Origin: Deltaproteobacteria bacterium
GTDB taxonomy: Bacteria > Myxococcota_A > UBA796 > JAFGLY01
Direction: 5' to 3'
Length of the DNA: 53,219 nt
NCBI GenBank assembly: GCA_016927815.1
Contig: JAFGLY010000164.1
Location: 1-53,219 of the forward strand
The notes under the pieces were generated by a model, which had not been told where the DNA came from, did not search any database, and was given only the letters and a program-made list of their open reading frames with translations. Below are positions 1 to 8,238 of this stretch, piece after piece. Every line of letters starts with the position of its first letter. Positions within the stretch are counted from its first letter, which is position 1. The position numbers were made by a program, and so were the translations under genes.

Positions 1-170
1 AGCCAGCCGTACTGCCAGAGGTGCAGCGAGGCATCGACGTGAGCTCGGCCCCCGGGCGAGACGATGGACGTGGTCCACACCGGGAACAGCCGGGCGTAGG
101 AGACAAGGACGAAGCCCCCCAGGAACAGGGAGGCAAGCACGGTCTCTGCCAGGGAGGGGTTGCGCTGCAT
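1..170 (-). CDS. Partial membrane protein, N-terminus only
   Basis: An ATG at 170-168 opens a reading frame that runs off the left edge of the window. The 56 visible residues start MQRNPSLAETVLASLFLGG and contain one clear hydrophobic segment (about residues 9-28). A periplasmic-looking stretch follows, with a HLWQYGW motif at the window edge. A first membrane helix followed by a His/Trp-rich loop recalls polytopic glycosyltransferase-like or O-antigen-type membrane proteins, but too little is visible to name a family. The upstream GC-rich sequence shows no clear ribosome binding site. Confidence 0.5.
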   Translation of the reverse strand, partial: MQRNPSLAETVLASLFLGGFVLVSYARLFPVWTTSIVSPGGRAHVDASLHLWQYGW

Positions 171-254
171 CGCGGCGGGGAACGTAAAGCCTCGGGGCCG
201 TCCTGCCGTCACGCCGTCGTCGTCGAGGTTCCCCGCTTCATCGAGTCGTTCCTC

Positions 255-269
255 CGCAAGCGGCTTGCG
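255..269. repeat. 15-bp perfect palindrome in the 231-bp gap
   Basis: CGCAAGC-G-GCTTGCG is a perfect inverted repeat with a single central base. It lies between the 3' end of the methyltransferase gene and the start of the membrane protein gene, both on the minus strand. The loop is too short for a normal RNA hairpin, so a protein-binding site or chance palindrome is more likely than a terminator. Apart from this site I see nothing in 171-401. Confidence 0.3.
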
Positions 270-401
270 ACATGCAGGAGTTGGATCCCGATGACGGTAG
301 CCCCGCCCACGTCCGCATCTCGAGCCTCGGCACCGCCGCGGGGAGCGACCGCGTGGGGATCGGCGAGAACGGGTCCGGTCCTGCGAGGCGATACCGGACG
401 A

Positions 402-1007
402 TCAGGTCTGGACGACGACGAGGACTCCGAAGCCTCTCGTCTGGACGCGCGAGATGCCAAGACCCGCCGTTTCGGCGAGACCTGTGAGGCCTCTGTCCTT
501 CATGTAGACCTTGAAATTGCGGTAGTGGTCGCCAGAGGCCAGGCACTCGATGCCCCAGGCGACCATCGCAGCCGGGCCGGGAGGCATCGGACAGGCGTAG
601 TCGGCGACGATCACCCTCCGGGCGATCCGCTTCATCTCGGACAGGACCTTGACCGCTTCGGCCCGGTCGAACGGGTGCATGGCCATGGACGTGACGGCGA
701 CGTCGAACCTGCCGCTGGGATGAACCGAGAGGTCCGTGACGTCGTGCACCTCGAAGGAGGTGTTGTCCAACTTCCTTCTTTCCGCCTTTCGCCTGGCTGT
801 CCTGACCATGTCTTCCGACAGGTCGAGGCCTGTCACGTGGCCTGCGTGACGGGCCAGGGTGAGCGAGAGGGCGCCCGTACCGCACGCGATGTCGATGACG
901 CTCTCTCCGGGGCCGACCAGGGAGGCCACCTCCTTCCGGATGCCGGCAAGCAGCGGATCAATGAAGAGGGTGTAGAACGTGCCGTTGACCGAGAAGGCAT
1001 TCAGCAT
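402..1007 (-). CDS. Class I SAM-dependent methyltransferase
   Basis: A 201-residue soluble protein with the Rossmann-type methyltransferase fold. Motif I is clear (VIDIACGTGALSLTLA, about residues 37-52). It is followed by an acidic residue after strand beta-2 (VTGLDLSEDMV) and a motif-IV-like stretch (FDVAVTSMAMH). This arrangement is typical of the small UbiE/Methyltransf_11-type enzymes that methylate small molecules or lipids. The substrate cannot be read from the sequence. An AGGAAG sequence sits a suitable distance upstream of the ATG at 1007. The gene stands alone; the next gene downstream on the same strand starts 232 bp away. Confidence 0.85.
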   Translation of the reverse strand: MLNAFSVNGTFYTLFIDPLLAGIRKEVASLVGPGESVIDIACGTGALSLTLARHAGHVTGLDLSEDMVRTARRKAERRKLDNTSFEVHDVTDLSVHPSGRFDVAVTSMAMHPFDRAEAVKVLSEMKRIARRVIVADYACPMPPGPAAMVAWGIECLASGDHYRNFKVYMKDRGLTGLAETAGLGISRVQTRGFGVLVVVQT

Positions 1008-1219
1008 GGGCCATCTTCCTAGGTTTTCTCGGATGAGAGAAGGGGCGAGGGGAGTGTAGCACCCGTCCGAGATCGGAGTCGAGGATCTCCGCCACCGTCG
1101 GGAGGACCGGATTGGTTTCGCCCCTCGGATCGCAGTTCACCCGAGCCCTTGGACCCTCGCGATGCACGGCACAGGGCAATGGACCGTTCTCCCCTCTCCC
1201 ACCGGAACCCGGAGCTGCC

Positions 1220-1480
1220 ATGACCCGCGCATCCCTCCCGATCGCCCCGCTCTTCGCTGGAGCCCGGTCGCTCGCGGCCGTCGGATGCAATGACGAGGAC
1301 ACCGGCGAGACCGACGAGGCCGACACCGACACCATCTCGATCTCCGGCTACGCCTGGCACATGCCCGACCTCGACCCCGTCGTCACCAGCGGCACCGCGT
1401 GCTTCGTCGCGGCGTCGGGCGGCGAGACCTGCGACGACTTCGGCAAGACGGGGGAGTTCGAGGTCGTCGTCGTGCCCGTG
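1220..1480 (+). pseudogene. Truncated lipoprotein N-terminus (gene remnant)
   Basis: An ATG at 1220 with GGAG five bases upstream opens a lipoprotein-like sequence. It has a short hydrophobic segment, a lipobox-like LAAVGC, an Asp/Glu/Thr-rich linker, and then a region (ISGYAWHMPDLD ... GETCDDFGKTGEFEVVVVP) that looks like the first strands of a carboxypeptidase-regulatory-like beta domain. From about 1480 the frame stays open to 2014, but the sequence turns into Pro/Arg-rich shadow-type composition and the domain is not completed. I read it as the 5' part of a lipoprotein gene whose remainder has been lost. Confidence 0.4.
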
Positions 1481-1499
1481 ATGACGTCCACGCCTCGGC

Positions 1500-1805
1500 C
1501 TGCTCCTTCAGCCGTCCCGAGCCTGGCGAGCGGACCCCTCGAGGGCGATCCGGACCCTGTGGCAGGAACTCGCCCGCGAGGAGAACACCGGCCTGCGAGC
1601 CCGGGTGCGGGTCGTGCTCTTCCCCGCAGCCGGTCCGGTGCTCCTGCGGGAGCGCTTCGAGAGCCGCACGGACACCAAGCCCTTCGACCGGGTGTTCACC
1701 CTCGGCCACACGACCGGGCTCATCGTCACCTTCGCCGGGATGCCGCTCGTGCTGGGATCTTTGTGGTCCTCCCTTCCGATGGCGTTCATGACCGCCATGC
1801 CGTAG
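1500..1805 (+). pseudogene. Fragment of a membrane methyltransferase-like (ICMT-type) gene
   Basis: In a different frame from the preceding lipoprotein fragment, this stretch encodes TLWQELAREENTGLRARVRV, a hydrophobic segment, the motif RTDTKPFDRVF, and a second hydrophobic segment GLIVTFAGMPLVLGSLW, then stops at 1805. The order of motifs resembles bacterial isoprenylcysteine carboxyl methyltransferase-like membrane proteins. It has no start of its own, and the catalytic C-terminal part is missing. The junction at about 1480-1500 joins it directly to the lipoprotein remnant. The family call comes from general pattern memory and is uncertain. From 1806 to 2014 I recognise no gene. Confidence 0.35.
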
Positions 1806-2015
1806 GACGGAGGGGCTTCGGCGCCGAGGAGGTCGGGCAGGCCCGACCCGGCCCAGAGGGCCGGGTGGACGGCGAGATCGTGAAGGCGGTGTCGTCGGTG
1901 ATGGGTCGGTCCAGCCGGGCGGTGGCGCTGGCCGATGGCTGCTGGCGGATCGCCTCGCGCGCCGCGGGGATGACCCCGGCCACGGTCCGGGCGAGCGGCC
2001 GTCTAAAGAAATAAT

Positions 2016-2043
2016 ACACTGTGTAAGCGTCTCTACACAGTGT
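2016..2043. promoter_or_regulatory. Probable operator upstream of the hydrogenase operon
   Basis: A perfect 10-bp inverted repeat, ACACTGTGTA ... TACACAGTGT, separated by 8 bp. Each arm is itself an ACAC-N-GTGT palindrome, so the site looks like two adjacent half-operators for a dimeric regulator. It lies in a short A/T-rich patch (about 2002-2045), which stands out in this GC-rich DNA, about 90 bp before the first gene of the operon. A TATACT hexamer at 2080-2085 could be a -10 box with a start site near 2092. The best -35-like hexamer (TTGACG, 2052-2057) is 22 bp from it, too far for a standard sigma-70 promoter. Confidence 0.55.
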
Positions 2044-2134
2044 GTTCCGTCTTGACGCGGTCGAGCGCGTCGGCACGCGTATACTTCCCCATCCGGAGGC
2101 GCCCCGGTGGGGCCGTCCGGACACCGGAGGCCCC

Positions 2135-3940
2135 GTGAGAACAGCCGTCTTCTTCTGCCAGGTGGGCGACACGAGTCCGCTCAACGTCGACTCCGTCGCG
2201 AAGTACGCCTCCAACCTCCCCGGCGTGGAGCACGTGGAGGTCCTCGGCGTGCGGCCGCCCCTCGACCCGCCGCGGATTGCGGAGCGGATCCGGACCGTCC
2301 GGATCGACCGGATCATCATCGCGGGCGACCAGCCCGGCTTCTTCAAGCCGGCCTTCACCCGGGCCATGGACCTCGCCACCCGTTCTCCCCAGGAGGTCTT
2401 CCTCGCCCCCTTCGAGGCATGGGGGGCGCCCGGCGAGGACGCCGAAGAGAGGGCCAAGGCCATCGTGGCGTGCGCATGCCGGGGCGTGCCCTTCACGCTC
2501 GCGGCCATCCCCGCCAAGACCCCGGTCCACCCCGCCACCCTGGTCATCGGAGGCGGCGTGGCGGGGATTCAGGCCGCCCTCGAGATCGCCGACGCCGGCA
2601 AGCAGGTGCATCTGGTCGAGCGCACCGCCACGCTCGGCGGCCACATGGCGATGTTCGACAAGACCTTCCCCACGCTCGACTGCGCGGCCTGCATCCTGAC
2701 GCCGAAGATGGTGTCGGTGGGCCAGCACCCGATGATCGACCTCATCACCTACGCCGAGGTGGAGGAGGTGTCCGGATCCCCCGGTGCCTACAAGGTGCGC
2801 ATCCGGCGCAGGGCCCGGCGCGTGGACGTCTCGGCCTGCGTGGCCTGCGGGATCTGCGCCGAGGTCTGCCCGGTCAGGGTCCCGAGCGAGTTCGACGCCG
2901 GCATCGCCACCCGCAAGGCCGTCTACGTCCCCTTCCCCCAGGCGGTCCCCAACGCCTACGTCGTGGACGGCGACGCCTGCACCTGGGTCCAGACCAACGG
3001 CCAGAAGTGCGGTGCCTGCGCGCGCAAGTGCCCCAAGGCGTGCATCGACCTCGGCGAGCAGGACCGCGTGGAGGAACTGGAGGTCGGGAGCATCATCGTG
3101 TCCACTGGCTACGAGGTCTTCGACGCGAAGCGGATCGACCGGTACGGCTACGGCGTCCTGCCCAACGTGCTGACGGCCCTCGAGTTCGAGCGCCTCACCA
3201 ACGCCTCCGGGCCCACCGGCGGCCGGATCGTCACGCGCACGAAGCAGTACGACAAGCGCACCAAGCAGGACGTATGGGTGTTCCAGCCCGACGGGCCGTC
3301 TCCGCGGAGCGTGGCGATCATCCACTGCGTGGGATCGCGCGACAGCGCCTACAACCCGTACTGCTCCCGCGTCTGCTGCATGTACTCCCTCAAGTTCGCC
3401 CACTTGGTCCGGGAGAAACTGCCGGAGGCCGCCTGCTTCGAGTTCTACATCGACATGCGGGCCTTCGGGAAGGGGTACGAGGAGTTCGCCGAGCGCATCA
3501 AGGCGGAGGGGACCCACGTGGTCCGAGGCCGCACCGCCTCGGTCCAGATGGTCGGGGAGGAGATGGTGGTCCGCGGGGAGGACATCCTCCAGGACCGCCT
3601 TCTCGAGTTCCCCGTGGACATGGTCATCCTGGCGGTGGGGCTCGTGCCGGCCACCGGCACCGAAGAACTGGCCCACAGACTCGGAATCCAGCGCGACCCG
3701 GACGGGTGGTACGCCGAGTTCGACTACGACGGGAACCCCACCGAGACCCAGCGCGGGGGCGTGTACGTGGCCGGGATGTGCCAGGGCCCGAAGGACATCC
3801 CCGACACCGTGGCCCAGGCGTCCGCCGTCGCGGCGGGCGTGCTCCGGTCCATTTCCTCCGGGCGGGGGAGCGGCCACCTGGCCAGCCTCACGCTCTCGCA
3901 GATCGAAGCCCGGGCCAAGACCCTTTCGCGGCCCACCTGA
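2135..3940 (+). CDS. HdrA/QmoA-type FAD iron-sulfur protein 1
   Basis: A 601-residue flavoprotein of the heterodisulfide reductase A family. The Rossmann FAD motif VIGGGVAGIQAALEIADAG starts near residue 136. It is followed by the HdrA-typical FPTLDCAACILTPKMV. An inserted ferredoxin domain carries CVACGICAEVCP (Cys235, 238, 241) and a second cluster motif CGACARKCPKAC. A second nucleotide-binding half ends in the conserved KDIPDTVAQA. The N-terminal region keeps the fold (VFFCQVGDTSPLNV) but has lost the CxCG cluster cysteines of classic HdrA, and there is no C-terminal ferredoxin domain. The GTG at 2135 is chosen because GGAGG lies just upstream and homology begins there; an open GTG at 2042 overlaps the operator. 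It probably passes electrons between hydrogenase, ferredoxin and the membrane subunit encoded next. Confidence 0.85.
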   Translation: MRTAVFFCQVGDTSPLNVDSVAKYASNLPGVEHVEVLGVRPPLDPPRIAERIRTVRIDRIIIAGDQPGFFKPAFTRAMDLATRSPQEVFLAPFEAWGAPGEDAEERAKAIVACACRGVPFTLAAIPAKTPVHPATLVIGGGVAGIQAALEIADAGKQVHLVERTATLGGHMAMFDKTFPTLDCAACILTPKMVSVGQHPMIDLITYAEVEEVSGSPGAYKVRIRRRARRVDVSACVACGICAEVCPVRVPSEFDAGIATRKAVYVPFPQAVPNAYVVDGDACTWVQTNGQKCGACARKCPKACIDLGEQDRVEELEVGSIIVSTGYEVFDAKRIDRYGYGVLPNVLTALEFERLTNASGPTGGRIVTRTKQYDKRTKQDVWVFQPDGPSPRSVAIIHCVGSRDSAYNPYCSRVCCMYSLKFAHLVREKLPEAACFEFYIDMRAFGKGYEEFAERIKAEGTHVVRGRTASVQMVGEEMVVRGEDILQDRLLEFPVDMVILAVGLVPATGTEELAHRLGIQRDPDGWYAEFDYDGNPTETQRGGVYVAGMCQGPKDIPDTVAQASAVAAGVLRSISSGRGSGHLASLTLSQIEARAKTLSRPT

Positions 3941-3947
3941 GGTACCC

Positions 3948-5099
3948 ATGGCCATCCGCGTCAATCCCCTGCTCATCGACGACCTCGAGCGGTACGGCGC
4001 AGAGGACGTCCAGAAGTGCTACCACTGCGGCAACTGCTCGGCGGTCTGCCCCCACACGGACGAGACCTTCGTCTTCCCGCGGCGCTCCATGCGCCTCCTG
4101 CAGATGGGGCTCGAGCGCAAGATCGAGGGCTCGCTGGAGCCCTGGCTCTGCTACTACTGCGGCCAGTGCTCCACCCAGTGCCCGCGCGACGCAGAGCCTG
4201 GCGAGACCATGATGAGCCTCCGGCGCTGGCTCACGTCCCGGTACGACTTCACCGGCATCTCCAGGCTCTTCTACCGCTCCCCGAAAGCAGAGGTCCTGGC
4301 CATGGTCGCCCTCGGCCTCGTGGTGGGCGTCGGGCTCGTGGCCTGGGGACTCGGGAACGGTGGAGATATCCGGGTCTACGACGGCGAGAGGGCGTTCCTG
4401 AAGAGCCACCACGTCCACGTCTTCGATTGGGGCATGGCCGCCGTGCTCGTGGGCCTGCTCGGCACCAACGCCGCCCGGATGTGGTGGTTCATCATGTACA
4501 GGGACAAGGAGTCCCGCGTGCCCTGGTGGCTCTACGTGAAGCACGTGCTCCTGCTCCCGTACCATTTCTTCACCCAGAAGCGGTACGCGGAGTGCGGCGA
4601 GCGCAAGCCCTGGCTGCTCCACCTGGCCCTGATGCTCTCCTACGTCACGATGCTCGTGCTCATCATGTTCTTCCTGGGCCACATGCAGAGCGACACGTGG
4701 CACTGGCAGGCCCACCTCCCTGGCTACCTCGCCACGCTCGGCCTCCTGGGTGCCACGGCCTGGATGATGCGGGGACGTTTGAAGAAGATCACACCGCTCC
4801 ACCGCCACTCCCACGAGTCCGACTGGGTGTTCCTCGTCCAGTTGTTCGTGGTGGCGTTCACGGGCATCCTCCAGCACGTCCTCCACCGCACCGGCCAGCC
4901 TCTCGCCGGGAACGTCGTCTACGTCGTGCACATGATGGCCGCGGTACCGATGCTGGTCCTGGAGGTCCCGTTCAGCAAGTGGGCCCACCTCGTCTACCGG
5001 CCGCTCGCCATGTACTTCGCCGCCATGCGCCGCGAGGTGCTCCGGGCGAAGGTCCCTGCCCCCCTCCCTGCCGGCGCCCGCCGCGTGCAGGCCGCCTGA
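3948..5099 (+). CDS. QmoC-like subunit: HdrC ferredoxin fused to heme-b membrane domain
   Basis: A 383-residue two-part protein. The N-terminal part is HdrC-like with two four-cysteine motifs, CYHCGNCSAVCP (Cys24, 27, 30, 34) and CYYCGQCSTQCP (Cys68, 71, 74, 78), for two [4Fe-4S] clusters. From about residue 110 it has five to six hydrophobic segments with embedded histidines, as in NarI-type diheme cytochrome b membrane anchors. This HdrC-plus-NarI layout is that of QmoC, the quinone-interacting subunit of the Qmo complex of sulfate reducers. It begins 7 bp after hdrA-1 and lies 11 bp before hdrA-2. It is expected to pass electrons to or from menaquinone in the cytoplasmic membrane. Heme ligands were not assigned individually. 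Confidence 0.8.
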   Translation: MAIRVNPLLIDDLERYGAEDVQKCYHCGNCSAVCPHTDETFVFPRRSMRLLQMGLERKIEGSLEPWLCYYCGQCSTQCPRDAEPGETMMSLRRWLTSRYDFTGISRLFYRSPKAEVLAMVALGLVVGVGLVAWGLGNGGDIRVYDGERAFLKSHHVHVFDWGMAAVLVGLLGTNAARMWWFIMYRDKESRVPWWLYVKHVLLLPYHFFTQKRYAECGERKPWLLHLALMLSYVTMLVLIMFFLGHMQSDTWHWQAHLPGYLATLGLLGATAWMMRGRLKKITPLHRHSHESDWVFLVQLFVVAFTGILQHVLHRTGQPLAGNVVYVVHMMAAVPMLVLEVPFSKWAHLVYRPLAMYFAAMRREVLRAKVPAPLPAGARRVQAA

Positions 5100-5110
5100 C
5101 AGGAGATCCC

Positions 5111-6835
5111 ATGCAGCCCTGCAAGATCGGCGTCTACGTCTGCCAGTGCGGTACCAACATCGCCAAGGTGGTCGACTGCGAGGACGTGGTGGCGTTCGCC
5201 GCCACCCTGCCCCACGTCGTCCTGTCCAAGACCTACAAGTACATGTGCTCCAACCCAGGCCAGGACATGATCGTCCAGGACATCCAGTCGCACGGCCTGG
5301 ACCGGGTGGTGGTGGCGGCCTGCAGCCCCCGCATGCACGAGCGTACGTTCCGCAACGCGCTCCAGGTCGCGGGCCTGAACCCCTACTTCTTCGAGATGGC
5401 CAACATCCGCGAGCACTGCTCCTGGGTCCACGAGGACCACGTCGCGGCCACCGAGAAGGCCAAGGCCCTCGTCCGAGGTGCCGTGTTCCGGGTCGCCCGG
5501 CACGAGGCGCTCGAGCGGAAGACCGTGGACATGTGTCCGGAGGTCCTCGTCCTCGGGGGCGGGGTCTCGGGCCTCACCGCCGCCCTCGACATCGCGGAGG
5601 CGGGGTACCGCGTGCGCCTCGTCGAGCGGCAGGGCGCGCTCGGCGGGAACCTCGCGCGGATCGACCTCACCGCCCCGTACCTCAACGCGGCGCGGGACCT
5701 CCTCACCGAGCGGATCACGCGGGTCACGGAGAACGAGCGGATCGACGTGCTGCTCCACTCCCGGCTCGTGAACCTCGAGGGGTTCATTGGTAACTACCGG
5801 GCCACGGTGGAGACGCGGGACGCGGACAACCCACCTCGCAAGACCGAGTTCCTCGTCGGCAACGTCATCGTGGCCACCGGCTACCAGGAGTTCGACGCGG
5901 GCCGGATCACCCACTACGGCTACGGCAAGCTCCCGAACGTGGTGACCTCGTTCGAGTTCGAGCAGATGCTCAGGCAAGGCCGGGTCCAGATGGACGACGG
6001 CCGCCTGCCCCGGTTCGTGAGCATCGTCCACTGCGTGGGCAGCCGCAGCCAGGAGTTCCACGGCTACTGCTCCCGCGTCTGCTGCATGACGGCGTTGAAG
6101 TACGCCCACGAGGTCCGCAGCGCGATCCCGGGCTGCCGAGTCTCGGACATCTACATCGACATGCACGCCTTCGGGAAGGGGCACGAGGACTTCTACCGTC
6201 GCTCGTCGGAGGTGAAGACGCTGTTCCTCATGTACCGGAAGGGAGACCGGCCGGTCATCCGCAAGGCACAGCCGTCCGACGGGTGCGACATGCTCATCGA
6301 GGTGAACGAGCAACTGTCGGGCGAGACCATCGAGATCCCGTCCGACCTCGTGGTCCTCATGGTGGGCATGGAGGCCCGCTCGGACGCCCACGAAGTGGCC
6401 CGCCTCGTGAACATCAGCCAGGACAAAGAGGGCTGGTTCATCGAGAGCCACCCGAAACTGGACCCGGTCGCCACCACCACGGACGGCATCTACATCGCCG
6501 GCACCTGCGCGGCGCCCAAGGACATCCCCGACACCGTGGCCCAAGCCCGCGCCTCGGCGGCCCGCATCCTGGCCAAGGTGGCCCGCGGGAAGATCGAGGT
6601 GGACGCCGTCTACGCGGAGGTCGACGAGGCCCGCTGCTCGGGCTGCCGTATCTGCAACGACCTCTGCCCGTACAGCGCCATCGAGTTTGACCTGGAGAAG
6701 AAGGTCAGCCGCGTGATCAGCGCGGTCTGCAAGGCGTGCGGGGCCTGCGGATCGGCCTGCCCCTCCGGCGCCATCAAGGCACGCCACTTCACCGATGCCC
6801 AGATCTTCGCCCAGATCGAGGGGGTGCTCCGATGA
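5111..6835 (+). CDS. HdrA/QmoB-type FAD iron-sulfur protein 2
   Basis: A second HdrA-family flavoprotein of 574 residues, clearly different from the first. It keeps the N-terminal HdrA cluster domain (VYVCQCGTNIAKVVD, a Cys in KYMCSNPGQ, and CSPRMHE). It has an FAD motif, VLVLGGGVSGLTAALDIAEAG, and a C-terminal two-cluster ferredoxin domain from about residue 505 (CSGCRICNDLCP and CKACGACGSACP). It lacks the inserted ferredoxin domain and the LDC-ACIL segment that protein 1 has. The two proteins therefore carry complementary parts of a canonical HdrA. AGGAG lies 5 bp before the ATG. The stop overlaps the next start (ATGA), pointing to translational coupling with MvhD. Confidence 0.85.
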   Translation: MQPCKIGVYVCQCGTNIAKVVDCEDVVAFAATLPHVVLSKTYKYMCSNPGQDMIVQDIQSHGLDRVVVAACSPRMHERTFRNALQVAGLNPYFFEMANIREHCSWVHEDHVAATEKAKALVRGAVFRVARHEALERKTVDMCPEVLVLGGGVSGLTAALDIAEAGYRVRLVERQGALGGNLARIDLTAPYLNAARDLLTERITRVTENERIDVLLHSRLVNLEGFIGNYRATVETRDADNPPRKTEFLVGNVIVATGYQEFDAGRITHYGYGKLPNVVTSFEFEQMLRQGRVQMDDGRLPRFVSIVHCVGSRSQEFHGYCSRVCCMTALKYAHEVRSAIPGCRVSDIYIDMHAFGKGHEDFYRRSSEVKTLFLMYRKGDRPVIRKAQPSDGCDMLIEVNEQLSGETIEIPSDLVVLMVGMEARSDAHEVARLVNISQDKEGWFIESHPKLDPVATTTDGIYIAGTCAAPKDIPDTVAQARASAARILAKVARGKIEVDAVYAEVDEARCSGCRICNDLCPYSAIEFDLEKKVSRVISAVCKACGACGSACPSGAIKARHFTDAQIFAQIEGVLR

Positions 6836-7266
6836 GCTTCGAGCCCAGGATCGTCGGCTTCCTCTGCAACTGGTGCTCGTACACCGGAGCGGACCTGGCC
6901 GGCACGAGCCGCATCCACTACCCCGCGAACATCCACATCATCCGGGTGATGTGCTCGGCGCGCATCGACCCGACGTTCGTGCTCTGGGCGCTCGCCGAGG
7001 GGGCCGACGGCGTGCTCGTCTGCGGCTGTCACCCTGGCGACTGCCACTACACGGACGGCAACTACAAGACCATGCGCCGCTTCCCCCTGCTGAAGCGGCT
7101 GCTGCACGCGTACGGCGTGGAGGACGAGCGCGTCCGCCTCGAGTGGGTGAGCGCGAGCGAGGGGCAGCGGTTCGCCGACGTCGTGACCGACATGACCGAG
7201 CGGATCCGGCCGCTGGGACCGTGCCGGATCCGGCCCGGCCTCCAGGCCGACATGGCGGAGAGGTGA
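6832..7266 (+). CDS. mvhD: MvhD-type [2Fe-2S] electron-transfer subunit
   Basis: A 144-residue protein of the MvhD/FlpD family, which links the hydrogenase to HdrA in methanogen and bacterial Hdr-Mvh complexes. The cysteines expected to hold the [2Fe-2S] cluster are visible in FLCNWCSYTGAD near the N-terminus, IRVMCSARID, and VCGCHPGDCHY. The family's conserved AEGADGV precedes the last group. The ATG overlaps the stop of the upstream HdrA gene (ATGA). In QmoB this domain is usually fused to the flavoprotein; here it is a separate gene, as in Mvh operons. Confidence 0.9.
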   Translation: MSFEPRIVGFLCNWCSYTGADLAGTSRIHYPANIHIIRVMCSARIDPTFVLWALAEGADGVLVCGCHPGDCHYTDGNYKTMRRFPLLKRLLHAYGVEDERVRLEWVSASEGQRFADVVTDMTERIRPLGPCRIRPGLQADMAER

Positions 7267-7269
7267 GGC

Positions 7270-8238
7270 ATGAGCGAGAAGAAAAAGCTGCAGATCGCCC
7301 TGTACTGGGGCGCCGCCTGCGGGGGCTGCGACGTGGCGGTCCTCGACACGGACGCATTCATCCTCGACGTGGCCGCGCTGGCCGACATCCGCCTGTGGCC
7401 CATCGCCGTAGACGGCAAGTACGCCGACGTGGAGGCCCTCGCCGACGGCGAACTCGACGCCGCGTTCTTCAACGGCGCGGTGCGGAACAGCGAGAACGAG
7501 CACATCGCCCGTCTGCTGCGCCAGAAGAGCAAGGTCCTGGTCGCGTTCGGGTCGTGCGCCCACCTGGGCGGCATCCCCGGGCTCGCGAACTTCGTCACCC
7601 GCGACGACATCTTCCGGACGGCCTACCTCGACAACCCCTCCATCGAGCCCGGCAACCGCACGGTGCCCGTCCCGTCCACGCCGGTGAACGGCCACGTGCT
7701 CGAGATTCCGAAGTTCTACCAGCGCGTCTACGCGCTCGATGCCGTCGTCCCGGTGGACTACTACCTGCCTGGATGCCCGCCTGCGCCAAACCAGGTCAAG
7801 GCAGCGATCCTCGCCATCGCGACAGGCAACCTCCCACCCCGAGGATCCGTGGTGGGGGCCTCCGATCGCGCGGTCTGCGAGGACTGCAAGCGCGAGAAGA
7901 GCGAGAAGAAGATCTCGCGCTTCTACCGCCCCTGGGAGATCATCCAGGACCCCACGAAGTGCCTCCTCGAGCAGGGCATCGTGTGCCTGGGACCCGCCAC
8001 CCGCTCGGGCTGCGGGGTCCGCTGCCCGGACACGGGCCAGGGCTGCCGCGGCTGCTACGGGCCCCTTCCGGGCGTGGTGGACCAGGGCGCCAAGGTGGTC
8101 TCCTCGCTGGCCTCTGTCATCGATAGCAGGGATCCCGAGGAGATCGAGCGCATCCTCGACGCCATCCCCGACTTCACGGCCATCGCCTACCGCTTCGGCC
8201 TTCCCGCCTCGCTGCTCCAGAGGAGGATTCGGGCATGA
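7270..8238 (+). CDS. mvhG: [NiFe] hydrogenase small subunit, MvhG type
   Basis: A 322-residue small subunit of a group 3 (cytoplasmic, probably 3c) [NiFe] hydrogenase. Proximal cluster ligands are visible as WGAACGGCD (Cys17 and Cys20), FGSCAHLGG, and YLPGCPPAP. The C-terminal half contains two ferredoxin-like cysteine groups (AVCEDCKRE; CGVRCPDTGQGCRGCYGP) for medial and distal clusters. There is no Tat signal peptide, so the enzyme should be cytoplasmic. The start lies 3 bp after mvhD, and the stop overlaps the mvhA start (ATGA). It carries electrons from the active site to MvhD and the HdrA proteins. Confidence 0.92.
   Translation: MSEKKKLQIALYWGAACGGCDVAVLDTDAFILDVAALADIRLWPIAVDGKYADVEALADGELDAAFFNGAVRNSENEHIARLLRQKSKVLVAFGSCAHLGGIPGLANFVTRDDIFRTAYLDNPSIEPGNRTVPVPSTPVNGHVLEIPKFYQRVYALDAVVPVDYYLPGCPPAPNQVKAAILAIATGNLPPRGSVVGASDRAVCEDCKREKSEKKISRFYRPWEIIQDPTKCLLEQGIVCLGPATRSGCGVRCPDTGQGCRGCYGPLPGVVDQGAKVVSSLASVIDSRDPEEIERILDAIPDFTAIAYRFGLPASLLQRRIRA

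Noticed and set aside
2052-2085. TTGACG and TATACT as a standard sigma-70 promoter for the hydrogenase operon
   Set aside because: The spacer is 22 bp, too long for normal sigma-70 use; kept only as a remark.
2033-3976. Long antisense open frame (647 codons) opposite the first HdrA gene
   Set aside because: Gly/Val/Asp/His-rich composition typical of the reverse strand of GC-rich coding DNA; the plus frame has clear HdrA motifs.
4016-6835. Continuous 939-codon frame spanning two genes
   Set aside because: Only the last 574 codons (the second HdrA from 5111) are coding; the first part is a frame-shifted shadow of the QmoC-like gene.
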